A DNA stretch of 64,000 nucleotides. Source: CAZKJL01 sp964553135. GTDB taxonomy: Bacteria; Patescibacteriota; Gracilibacteria; Peribacterales; Peribacteraceae. The position numbers were made by a program, and so were the translations under genes. Under the pieces are notes generated by a model that saw nothing but the letters and a program-made list of their open reading frames with translations, did not search any database and was not told where the DNA came from. How positions within the stretch are numbered: position 1 is the stretch's first letter; every line of letters begins with the position of its first letter. Where the stretch lies: contig CAZKJL010000002.1 of NCBI GenBank assembly GCA_964553135.1, forward strand, positions 124,001 to 188,000. Direction: 5' to 3'. Below are positions 33,497 to 40,778 of the stretch, piece after piece.

Positions 33497-34516
33497 ATGT
33501 CTCTCTCCGCTCCCTGGGACGGCCTTCTTGCAAAAATCAATGCGGCTTCGTCGGCCGCGGAACTCCAGGCCGTGGGACAGGAAATTTTCGGGCGCAAAGC
33601 CGGGGCCCTCACGCTCGCCATGAAAGATCTCGGGGAACTCGGTCCCGATGAAAAGCGCACGCGCGGACAGGAGCTCAACGCCATCAGAAAAGAATTCGAC
33701 GAAGCGTATGCGGCCAAAGAACGCGCCTTGGTGCAGGCTGACAGTGACGCGCTCGCGCACAAAGATCCGCTCGACCTCACCATCGACCTTCCCGGGAAAG
33801 AGCGCGGACATCATCATCTCATTCATGAGTTCATCCGCAAGGCCGAGGAAGTCTTCGGACGCATGGGCTTCGACAGCGCCACCGGCCCCGAAGCCGAAAC
33901 CGAGGCGTTCCAGTTCGATCTTCTGAATTTCCCGAAGCACCACGCAGCCCGCGATTCCCAGGACATCTTCTATCTCCACGGCAGCAAAGATCCGGAGAAC
34001 CGTTCGCTCCTCCGCGGTCACACCTCCACGGTGCAGATCCGCTACATGAAGAGCCACAAGCCGCCGCTTCGGATGATTTGCTCGGGCAAGGTGTACCGCA
34101 AAGACAGCGACGCCACGCACTCGCCCATGTTCCACCAGATCGAGGGACTCATGATCGGCAAAGGCGTCTCGCTCGCCAACATGAAAGCCGTCATGGAGCA
34201 GGCCGTCCGCGAGCTCATCTCAGAGGACGCCGAGTTCCGTTGGCGCACCGGGTACTTTCCGTTCGTGGAACCGGGACTGGAAATGGACATGCGTTGGCGC
34301 GGCGACGAATCCAAGAGCCGCGAAGGCAAGTGGCTGGAGATCGTGGGCTGCGGCATGGTGCACCCCAACGTTCTCAAGAACTGCGGCATCGACCCCGATG
34401 AGTACCAAGGGTTCGCGTTCGGTTTCGGCGTGGAGCGCATGATCATGATCCGTCACCAAATCCCGGATTTGCGCCTGTTCTTCCAGGGAAACGTCGATTT
34501 CGCCCGTCAATTCTAA
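33497..34516 (+). CDS. pheS: Phenylalanyl-tRNA synthetase alpha subunit
   Basis: 339 residues. Charges tRNA-Phe together with PheT. N-terminal coiled-coil arm (1 to about 85) then the class II catalytic core: GHHHLIHEFIRKAEEVFGRMGF, motif 2 MICSGKVYRKDSDATHSPMFHQIEG, and motif 3 GFAFGFGVERM. pheT is not next to it, unlike the usual pheST operon. TACCAT lies 11 nt before the ATG. Confidence 0.96.
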   Translation: MSLSAPWDGLLAKINAASSAAELQAVGQEIFGRKAGALTLAMKDLGELGPDEKRTRGQELNAIRKEFDEAYAAKERALVQADSDALAHKDPLDLTIDLPGKERGHHHLIHEFIRKAEEVFGRMGFDSATGPEAETEAFQFDLLNFPKHHAARDSQDIFYLHGSKDPENRSLLRGHTSTVQIRYMKSHKPPLRMICSGKVYRKDSDATHSPMFHQIEGLMIGKGVSLANMKAVMEQAVRELISEDAEFRWRTGYFPFVEPGLEMDMRWRGDESKSREGKWLEIVGCGMVHPNVLKNCGIDPDEYQGFAFGFGVERMIMIRHQIPDLRLFFQGNVDFARQF

Positions 34517-34519
34517 ATA

Positions 34520-34613
34520 TTGACGAAATACATATTTAGTATAAAATGCTAAAAGCATCCACTGTCATGGTGGAACCGTGAAGGATGCTGTTTCCACTTG
34601 AGGAGATACTGAC
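34520..34613 (+). promoter_or_regulatory. AT-rich promoter and structured leader with Shine-Dalgarno
   Basis: TTGACG (34520-34525) and TATAAA/ATAAAAT (34540-34546) form a plausible promoter. The leader folds: AGCATCC (34554-34560) pairs with GGATGCT (34583-34589), enclosing CCAC/GGTGG. GAGGAG lies 8 nt before the ATG at 34614, a true Shine-Dalgarno and the only convincing one in the window. Confidence 0.6.
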
Positions 34614-34784
34614 ATGAGGTCGATCTTTCTTCTCGTTGCGTTCTTCGTGGCCTGCTCCGTCGGCTGTGCCGGCAGACAGTCCAATCTCTCCGTCTCGGCG
34701 AAAGCCGAAGCGGCCGAAGACATCCGCCAACCGAAGGTCGAGGTCCACGTGACCTACACCATTCAGATGAGCGGTGGAAAATAA
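34614..34784 (+). CDS. Small lipoprotein
   Basis: 56 residues: hydrophobic signal MRSIFLLVAFFVACSVGC followed by AGRQS, a lipobox (SVGC) with the Cys at 18, and a short polar tail with a strand VEVHVTYTIQM. It is translated with a strong Shine-Dalgarno from its own promoter and followed by a terminator, an arrangement unlike neighbouring genes. It may be acquired DNA. Function unknown. Confidence 0.65.
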   Translation: MRSIFLLVAFFVACSVGCAGRQSNLSVSAKAEAAEDIRQPKVEVHVTYTIQMSGGK

Positions 34785-34818
34785 TTCATCGAGGGCCTTT
34801 TTCGGGCCTTCATCATTC

Positions 34819-34859
34819 GCCGGGTTTAGGGGCTTACCCTCCTCTACCCGGCTTTTTTT
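34819..34859 (+). terminator. Intrinsic terminator
   Basis: GCCGGGT (34819-34825) and ACCCGGC (34846-34852) flank a loop with T7 following (34853-34859); the T-run includes the stop codon of the convergent pyrE. Confidence 0.85.
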
Positions 34860-35502
34860 AAAGGTTGTTCTTCCGTGCCCAATTGTCCGGATCTTGTGAG
34901 AACGATCCGATGAGCTTGGCCTGATCCTCGGTGATGCGATCGTGCTCCAGCGCGATGTCGATGAGATTGGTGATCGTCGTGAGCGGATGCAGGCGCACTT
35001 TTACTTCACGCGCTTTCTCCAGTGCGCCCGTGAGCTCGTAGCTGAAGATGGACACGATGTCCGTCACGTTGCAGCCGCCTTCGGTGCGGAGCACTTCCAC
35101 GGTCGACGCGGAACTCTTGGCGGTGGAAATAAGGTCTTCGATGACGACGACATCTTTTCCTTTCGGCAAATCTCCTTCGATCCGCTTCTTGGCGCCGTGC
35201 TCCTTGGCGGCCGAGCGCACGTAGACGAACGGTAATTTAAGCCTATCGGCGACCAGCGCACCCCAGCCGATGGCGGCGGTGGCGGTCCCGGCGATGACGT
35301 CGGGCTCGATGTGCAAGTTCTTCACGCGGCTCACGAGCGCCTCCACGACGAAGTCACGCGCCACCGGGTGGCTGTAGATCATGCGGTTGTCGCAGTAGAT
35401 GGGGGACTTGAGCCCGCTGGTCCAGGTGAACGGGGGATCCACCGAAAGCTTCACGGCTCCGATGGTCAGAAGGTACTCGGCGATGCGGTTTCCGTGCGGC
35501 AC
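34858..35502 (-). CDS. pyrE: Orotate phosphoribosyltransferase
   Basis: 214 residues with a GTG start. Makes orotidine 5'-phosphate from orotate and PRPP. Conserved: GAVKLSVDPPFTWTSGLKSPIYCDNR, PRPP loop VVVIEDLISTAKSS, and FVYVRSAAKEHGAKKRIEGDL. The region lacks a Shine-Dalgarno; no other pyr genes are adjacent. The stop lies in the T-run of the opposing terminator. Confidence 0.94.
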   Translation of the reverse strand: MPHGNRIAEYLLTIGAVKLSVDPPFTWTSGLKSPIYCDNRMIYSHPVARDFVVEALVSRVKNLHIEPDVIAGTATAAIGWGALVADRLKLPFVYVRSAAKEHGAKKRIEGDLPKGKDVVVIEDLISTAKSSASTVEVLRTEGGCNVTDIVSIFSYELTGALEKAREVKVRLHPLTTITNLIDIALEHDRITEDQAKLIGSFSQDPDNWARKNNL

Positions 35503-35581
35503 TTGTGCTGAGGGGAGCGAAGTATGGCCTCATCCTAAATGAGAATCGACAATTCAGAAATGAAAATGGAGAATAGGCCGG

Positions 35582-36256
35582 ATGACCGTCGACGAAACCC
35601 GCCTCCGGCAGCTGGTCCAGGTGTTCCTGGCCGAGAATCAGAAGCTCAACCTTTCGGCTTTCCGCAGCGAAGAACACTGTTGGACGGGCAACGTCCTGGA
35701 TTCACTCGCTCTCCTGCAGGCCGTCGAGGCATATCCGCAGCTCAAGAATATCGCGTCGCTCTGCGACATAGGAACGGGTGGCGGTTTTCCGCTTTTGCCG
35801 CTTGCTCTGTGTTTGCCGAACGCGCGCTGCGTCGGTATGGATTCCATCGCCAAGAAAGTCGATGCCGTGCGTCGCATCGCGGAAACCATGGAGATGAAGA
35901 ATGCCGAGCTCATCTGTGGTCGCCTGGAAGAACTGGGTCACGATGAAAAGTATCGCGAGACGTTCGATATCGTCACCGCCAGGGCGGTCGCTCCCATCGC
36001 CGTCATCATGGAGTACGCCGTGCCGCTCCTCAAAGTCGGCGGGTTGTGCGTGTTCTGGAAGAGCACCAAAGTCGCCGATGAACTGAAGTCCTCGGCCGTG
36101 GCGCAGAAGTCACTCAAGTGTCCGTTCGCCGGAACATTCGAGTACGATCTGCCCGCGGAGTGGGGAAAGCGCACGCTCGTGTTCTTCAAGAAGGTCGGGC
36201 CGACGCCCGAAGATTATCCACGAAAGGTGGGGATACCGAAGCAGAAGCCGTTGTAG
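35582..36256 (+). CDS. rsmG: 16S rRNA (guanine-N7) methyltransferase RsmG
   Basis: 224 residues. Methylates G527 of 16S rRNA. NLDSLALLQ-like (GNVLDSLALLQ), the SAM motif LCDIGTGGGFPLLPLAL, VGMDSIAKKVDAVRRIAETM, and VTARAVAP. Divergent from pyrE. A short direct A-rich stretch precedes the ATG, no clear Shine-Dalgarno. Confidence 0.93.
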   Translation: MTVDETRLRQLVQVFLAENQKLNLSAFRSEEHCWTGNVLDSLALLQAVEAYPQLKNIASLCDIGTGGGFPLLPLALCLPNARCVGMDSIAKKVDAVRRIAETMEMKNAELICGRLEELGHDEKYRETFDIVTARAVAPIAVIMEYAVPLLKVGGLCVFWKSTKVADELKSSAVAQKSLKCPFAGTFEYDLPAEWGKRTLVFFKKVGPTPEDYPRKVGIPKQKPL

Positions 36257-36261
36257 CGGCA

Positions 36262-36310
36262 GATTGCAAAGAATGCCAAGAGTGCAATGATCGCAAGGAT
36301 CAATGCAATA
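36262..36310. repeat. Nonamer array (GATTGCAAA type), left arm dominant
   Basis: GATTGCAAA-GAATGCCAA-GAGTGCAAT-GATCGCAAG then GATC; a short complementary part (ATTCATTGCAGTCCTT) occurs about 35 nt later. Behind the rsmG stop. Confidence 0.65.
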
Positions 36311-36355
36311 CTTCAAACAAGGAGAGTGAAGTTCCTTCCATTCATTGCAGTCCTT

Positions 36356-36448
36356 TTACAGGTGCTGCGAGAGTGATGTAACCACCACGACCAGACAGGC
36401 TGCAAAGACAACGAGCAGCGGCGAAATTCCCAGAGTGCGTTCGCGCAT
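36356..36448 (-). CDS. Small single-span membrane peptide
   Basis: 30 residues, MRERTLGISPLL then a Val/Ala-rich hydrophobic run, ending SLSQHL. A single transmembrane helix with a basic N-terminus. A good promoter lies upstream (TTGCCC, 16 nt, TATACT at 36481-36508). It lies alone in a 384-nt gap. Not recognised; it has the same design as the peptide at 9966-10070 but a different sequence. Confidence 0.45.
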   Translation of the reverse strand: MRERTLGISPLLVVFAACLVVVVTSLSQHL

Positions 36449-36480
36449 AGGGTCGAGGGGAAAAAATAGTGAACGACGTG

Positions 36481-36508
36481 AGTATATGCAGCGCCGATTG
36501 GCGGGCAA
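36481..36508 (-). promoter_or_regulatory. Sigma-70 type promoter of the 30-residue peptide gene
   Basis: On the minus strand: TTGCCC at 36503-36508, 16-nt spacer, TATACT at 36481-36486; transcription would begin about 25 nt before the ATG at 36448. Confidence 0.5.
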
Positions 36509-36639
36509 TTGTGCGAAGGGTAAAGTAGTATGCAGTCATAGTATTTTCTTCGGCAGTATTCCAAGAAAGGTGCTACAGTAAGCCAAGAATCAGAGCCTCT
36601 GACGTAGCGACAAATTGCCGGTTTTACGCAAGTTCATCC

Positions 36640-37233
36640 ATGCCGAAGCCCTACACGCCCAACGACAAGTGGAGTCAGCGCGCCGCCGAGGCGGGTTACC
36701 GCGCCAGGTCCGTGTTCAAGCTGCAGCAACTCGATGAGCGGTTCCACTTCTTCAAGCAAGGAATGAAGGTGCTCGACATCGGTGCCGCACCGGGAAGTTG
36801 GTTGCAGTATGCCTCTGAGCATGTCGGTCCGTCGGGAAAAATTCTGGGACTCGATCTCAAGGAAATCGAACCCGTTGCGGACAACGTCGTCACCCGCGTC
36901 TGCGACATGCTCGACGATGCGGCGGTCGCTGCCGCCGTGACGTCCATGGGCTGGGACAAGGCGGACATCGTCATCTCGGACATCGCGCCGAACACGAGTG
37001 GCATCAAAGACGTCGATCAGTGGAAGTCCATCGAGCTCAGCAGGCGCGTCGTCGAACTCTCGCGCAAGTGGCTGCGCCCCCGTGGGTGGATCGTCATGAA
37101 AATCTTCCGCGGACGCGACTTCGATACGTTTCTCCTGGAGTTGAAAAAAGAATTCAACGATGTAAAACCGCTCAGCGTGGAAGCAAGCCGCGACAGGAGC
37201 ATGGAAGTGTACGTCGTGTGCAGAAAGAGGTGA
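36640..37233 (+). CDS. rlmE: 23S rRNA (uridine-2'-O) methyltransferase RlmE/FtsJ
   Basis: 197 residues. Methylates U2552 of 23S rRNA. The K-D-K-E tetrad appears in ARSVFKL, SDIAPNTSG, IVMKIFRG and SMEVYVV; the SAM-binding motif is VLDIGAAPGSWLQYA. The upstream gap of 190 nt has no clear promoter; the start MPKPYTPNDKW is the family start. Confidence 0.94.
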   Translation: MPKPYTPNDKWSQRAAEAGYRARSVFKLQQLDERFHFFKQGMKVLDIGAAPGSWLQYASEHVGPSGKILGLDLKEIEPVADNVVTRVCDMLDDAAVAAAVTSMGWDKADIVISDIAPNTSGIKDVDQWKSIELSRRVVELSRKWLRPRGWIVMKIFRGRDFDTFLLELKKEFNDVKPLSVEASRDRSMEVYVVCRKR

Positions 37234-37297
37234 AAGATGAAAAGTGAAAAATGTAAAAATAAGGAAACTTTTCACCATTCACTCTTCGTTTTTAGTT
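37228..37297. repeat. A-rich inverted element upstream of the ftsE-like gene
   Basis: GTGAAAGATGAAAAGTGAAA and further A-rich units, then TTTTCACCATTCACTCTTCG, largely complementary; comparable to the element at 10137-10262. Confidence 0.45.
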
Positions 37298-37321
37298 CGG
37301 TCTTGGCGTATGATGGCTTCC

Positions 37322-38146
37322 ATGATCAGTTTTTCGGGCGTCTTCAAACAATTCGACGGTCGCGAAGTTCTCAGCAATCTGACGTTCCAGATCGCTCCGG
37401 GTGAATTCGTGTGCCTCACGGGCCCGAGCGGTGCGGGCAAATCCACCGTCGTGCACATGCTCATCCGCGCGGAAGTGCCGACGCAAGGCACCATCGAAGT
37501 GGACGGTGCGAACTTGGCCAAGCTTCCTCCGACGATTCTGCAGTTGTACCGCCGTCGCACGGGCGTCGTCTTCCAGGATTACAAACTGTTGCCCGACCGC
37601 ACGGTGTACGAGAACGTCGCGTTCGCGCTCGAGGTCTGCGACGAACCGAACGATGTGGTGGAACAGAAAACGCGCGACATTCTGGGGAGACTACGCATCG
37701 CCAACTTGGCGCAGGCGTTTCCACGCACGCTTTCGGGCGGTGAGAAAACGCGCGTCGCCTTGGCCCGTGCCCTCGTTCACAAGCCCAGCATCCTCATCGC
37801 CGATGAACCCACGGGCAACATCGATCCTGAGCAATCACTCCAAATTCTGCAGTTCCTGCGCGAAGTGAACGCATCGGGGACGACTGTCATCCTGGCCACG
37901 CACGACAAGAACGTCGTCGATGCGCTCGGTGTACGCGTGCTCAGGCTCGAGAACGGCAAACTCGTACGCGACATGGTGGGCAGTTATGCCGGCGTTCCGG
38001 CACAGAAGCCCGAACCCGTCGCCGTGGCAAGCGTGGCTCAGGCTCCGAAAAAAGTCGTTCCCGCGATGCAGAAAGAAGCGTCTCCCAAAAACGACGCTCC
38101 GCCGTCCGCCCCCGGGACGAACCGCGTGAAGCCGATTGCGATTTAG
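37322..38146 (+). CDS. ftsE: FtsE-like ABC transporter ATPase with C-terminal tail
   Basis: 274 residues from the ATG at 37322. Walker A GPSGAGKST, Q-loop VFQDYKLLPDRTVYENVAFALEV, signature LSGGEKTRVALARAL, Walker B ILIADEPTGNIDPEQ, H-loop ATHDKNVV. The DYKLL and NVAFALEV blocks are those of FtsE, the ATPase that with FtsX controls cell-wall hydrolases at division. About 55 extra residues rich in Pro/Ala/Lys follow the ABC domain. No ftsX is next to it; the next gene is convergent purM. TATGAT lies 7 nt before the ATG. Confidence 0.82.
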   Translation: MISFSGVFKQFDGREVLSNLTFQIAPGEFVCLTGPSGAGKSTVVHMLIRAEVPTQGTIEVDGANLAKLPPTILQLYRRRTGVVFQDYKLLPDRTVYENVAFALEVCDEPNDVVEQKTRDILGRLRIANLAQAFPRTLSGGEKTRVALARALVHKPSILIADEPTGNIDPEQSLQILQFLREVNASGTTVILATHDKNVVDALGVRVLRLENGKLVRDMVGSYAGVPAQKPEPVAVASVAQAPKKVVPAMQKEASPKNDAPPSAPGTNRVKPIAI

Positions 38147-39186
38147 TTCCACTTCAGATCACCCTCCATTCGCACCTTCTGTGTGCCCCCCATCACGATC
38201 GTACCGATCTCGGTGCAAGGGACGCCGTTCTTTTCCAAGTGTGCGATGACGTCCTTCTTCGTGGCCTGATCCGTGACGGCGATGGCCCCGACGCCCAAAT
38301 TGAACGTGCGGATCATATCGGCGTCGTCGTTCCCCGATTTGTCCTTGATGAAAGAAAACAGCGGCAAGACTTTGATGGAGGCCGCGTCGATGACGGCGTC
38401 CGTTCCAACAGGCAAAATTCTGTTCAAGTTTCCCGGAATGCCCCCGCCCGTGATGTGCGCGAGTCCGTGGAGACCGGGGTTTCCAAACAGTCCCTTGAGC
38501 GCTTGGTAGTAGCAGCGGTGCGGTTCCATGATGGCGTCGAGGAACGTGCGACCGTCGATTTTTTCATCGATGATGCCGGGTTCGCGGTCGATGAGTGCGC
38601 GCAGCAGCGTGTAACCGTTCGTGTGCACGCCGCTGCTTTGGAGTGCGATCACCGCATCGCCCGGTTTGATCGTCGACCCGTCGATGATCTGCGACTTATC
38701 CACCACGCCGATGCAGCTGGCTCCAAGCACGTACGTTCCTGCGGGCAGCACGCTGGGCTGTTCCGACGTCTCGCCGCCGGTGAGTGCGCATCCCTGCGCC
38801 TTGCAGGCTTTGGCCATGTATTTCACCAGGTTGCTCACCACGTCCTTTTCCAGCTTTCCGCAGACGATGAGATCTTGGATGAAGAGCGGGGTCGCACCCA
38901 TCACGATGACGTCGTTCACGAGATGGTTGATGAGGTCATGGCAGATGCTTTCGATGCGGTCGTACTTGAATGCCAGCAGTTGCTTGCTGCCCGGTTCCTC
39001 GGTCTTGCACACCAGAACGGGATGCTTGTAGCCCGGGAACGAGCCGTCGCACAGGGACGCAAACGCTCCGATGGAATTGAGCACCAGGGGATTGTCCGTC
39101 GCGATGGTCTTCGCCATGTCTTTCTTCGTGGCGTCCGCGGTGGAGATGTCGACACCTGCGGATTGGTACGAGATCTTCTTCGGCAT
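38143..39186 (-). CDS. purM: Phosphoribosylformylglycinamidine cyclo-ligase (AIR synthetase)
   Basis: 347 residues. Purine pathway step 5. YQSAGVDI, GSFPGYKHPVLVCKTE, DLINHLVNDVIVMGATPLFIQDL, ALTGGETSEQP, SSGVHTNGYTLLR and HITGGGIPGNLNRILP. Its stop overlaps that of the convergent ftsE-like gene (TTAG). Divergent from the marR gene; a GATACT hexamer lies 8 nt before the ATG. Confidence 0.95.
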   Translation of the reverse strand: MPKKISYQSAGVDISTADATKKDMAKTIATDNPLVLNSIGAFASLCDGSFPGYKHPVLVCKTEEPGSKQLLAFKYDRIESICHDLINHLVNDVIVMGATPLFIQDLIVCGKLEKDVVSNLVKYMAKACKAQGCALTGGETSEQPSVLPAGTYVLGASCIGVVDKSQIIDGSTIKPGDAVIALQSSGVHTNGYTLLRALIDREPGIIDEKIDGRTFLDAIMEPHRCYYQALKGLFGNPGLHGLAHITGGGIPGNLNRILPVGTDAVIDAASIKVLPLFSFIKDKSGNDDADMIRTFNLGVGAIAVTDQATKKDVIAHLEKNGVPCTEIGTIVMGGTQKVRMEGDLKWN

Positions 39187-39264
39187 GGCGAGAGAGTATC
39201 AGGTCGCAACCCGGCCCGCCACCGCATGGCTTGCATGGCCCATTCTTGCTACAATCGTCCATGT

Positions 39265-39687
39265 ATGAACGATTGCTTGTCCGTTTGCGACCTTCTCAAA
39301 GCTGCTGCCGCGTGCTCCGAACGTCGACTGAACGAATCTCTCTCCGACGTCGGCGTGAGCCACTGTCAGGCCACCATTCTCCTGCGCATCAGCGAAGGAC
39401 CGGCGTCCATGTCGTCGCTCAGCAAAGCCATGTGCTGCCACAAGAGCAACATCACGCAGGTGGTGGCGGGACTGTCCAAAAAGAAGATGATCGAACGTGT
39501 CACGAGCACCGAAGACAAGCGTGTCACACACCTGAAGCTCACGCCCGTCGGCAAGCAGGCCGCTCAGAAACTGAAGGGCGTGCTGTGCGATTGTGCCAGC
39601 GACTGCATGGATATTTTCACGGCATCCGAAAAGAAAACCCTTGCATCGCTGCTCCAGAAGTATATCGATCGGCATCGGGACGCCTGA
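39265..39687 (+). CDS. MarR-family regulator, Cys-rich
   Basis: 140 residues. Winged helix of MarR type: SHCQATILLRISEGPASMSSLSKAM, recognition helix KSNITQVVAGLSKKKMIERV, wing TSTEDKRVTHLKLT. It has nine Cys (4, 8, 17, 34, 57, 58, 108, 110, 114), with pairs at 57-58 and 108/110/114, suggesting redox or metal sensing; that is inference. It is divergent from purM and next to polX. TACAAT lies 9 nt before the ATG. Confidence 0.8.
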   Translation: MNDCLSVCDLLKAAAACSERRLNESLSDVGVSHCQATILLRISEGPASMSSLSKAMCCHKSNITQVVAGLSKKKMIERVTSTEDKRVTHLKLTPVGKQAAQKLKGVLCDCASDCMDIFTASEKKTLASLLQKYIDRHRDA

Positions 39688-39708
39688 ACAAGTGATATCA
39701 TCAGGGAT

Positions 39709-40674
39709 ATGGAAAATGCGGCCGTTGCGGCTCTCCTTCGGCAGATCGGCGACATCCTCGATTACCAGGGCGTGCAGTTCAAGCCCGCCGCATATCGTCG
39801 TGCCGCGCAGACCATCGAAGACCTGAGTACCGACATCGCCGAACTCAAGGACAAGAAGGCGCTCAAAGAACTTCCCGGTGTCGGCGACGCCATCGCCGAT
39901 AAAATTTTGGAATACTTCAAGACGGGACGCATGAGCTTCCTCGACGCGCTCAAGGCCGAAACGCAGATGGGAGCGGCGGGACTTCTTTCCGTCGACGACC
40001 TTGGCCCCAAGCGGGTGCGCGAACTCGAAAAAATCGGCATCCTCACGGTGCCGCAGCTCATCGAGGCGGCGGAAAAAGGAAAGCTGCGTGATCTTCCGCG
40101 TTTTTCGGAAATTCTCGAGAAGAAAATTTTGGAAAGCGCCAAACGTTCGGGCGAGAGGTCGAAGCGTTTCGATCTCAAAGACGTGGAGCCCGACGTAAAG
40201 ACGCTCGTCGCCACGCTCGCCAACATCAAAGGCGTCATCCATGTGGAGGCCGCAGGTTCCTTCCGCCGCAGAAAGGAAACCGTTGGGGACGTCGATGTGC
40301 TCATTGCCGTGAAAAAAGCATCGGCAGATCTGGCCGAGTCCATCCACAAAGCCATTGGGAAGCTTCCCATCGTGGAGCGCATCGTGGCTTCGGGACCCAC
40401 ACGCATCGCTTTCGATCTCACATCGGGTCTGCGCACCGATATTCGCATCGTCGAAGAAAAGCAGTGGGGCAGCGCACTTCTCTATTTCACGGGAAGCAAA
40501 GAGCACAACATTTCACTCCGCCGCCGCGCCATCGACAAAGGCATGAAGCTCTCGGAGTACGCGCTCTTCAAGAACGACAAAGTCGTGGCCTCGCGCACGG
40601 AGAAAGATATCTACAAGGCACTGGAGTTGCCGTTCATTGAGCCGAATGTACGCACTGCGGAACTTCCCGTGTAA
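39709..40674 (+). CDS. PolX-type DNA polymerase (beta family) without PHP domain
   Basis: 321 residues. Helix-hairpin-helix N-terminal lyase-like part (LKELPGVGDAIADKILEYFKTG, about 50-70; LGPKRVRELEKIG) and an X-family palm with catalytic Asp in GDVDVL and TDIRI. Full PolX (about 570) continues into a PHP nuclease domain; this one stops where that would begin (LPFIEPNVRTAELPV). A gap-filling role in base excision repair is plausible. TATCAT lies 7 nt before the ATG. Confidence 0.85.
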   Translation: MENAAVAALLRQIGDILDYQGVQFKPAAYRRAAQTIEDLSTDIAELKDKKALKELPGVGDAIADKILEYFKTGRMSFLDALKAETQMGAAGLLSVDDLGPKRVRELEKIGILTVPQLIEAAEKGKLRDLPRFSEILEKKILESAKRSGERSKRFDLKDVEPDVKTLVATLANIKGVIHVEAAGSFRRRKETVGDVDVLIAVKKASADLAESIHKAIGKLPIVERIVASGPTRIAFDLTSGLRTDIRIVEEKQWGSALLYFTGSKEHNISLRRRAIDKGMKLSEYALFKNDKVVASRTEKDIYKALELPFIEPNVRTAELPV

Positions 40675-40675
40675 G

Positions 40676-40778
40676 GAAACCAAAGAAACCCACGAATCCA
40701 AAGAGTCCAACGAAGTTCGTTGGTTACCTTGGTTTCCCTGCCTGCCGGCAGGCAGGTTCGGATTCCTTGGTTTCCTTA
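40676..40778. repeat. Inverted nonamer array with inserted palindrome
   Basis: GGAAACCAA-AGAAACCCA-CGAATCCAA-AGAGTCCAA-CGAA, then TTCGTTGGTTACCTTGGTTTCC and, after an 18-bp perfect palindrome CTGCCTGCCGGCAGGCAG (40738-40755), TTCGGATTCCTTGGTTTCC. It lies between two convergent genes and may stop transcription from both sides. Confidence 0.85.
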
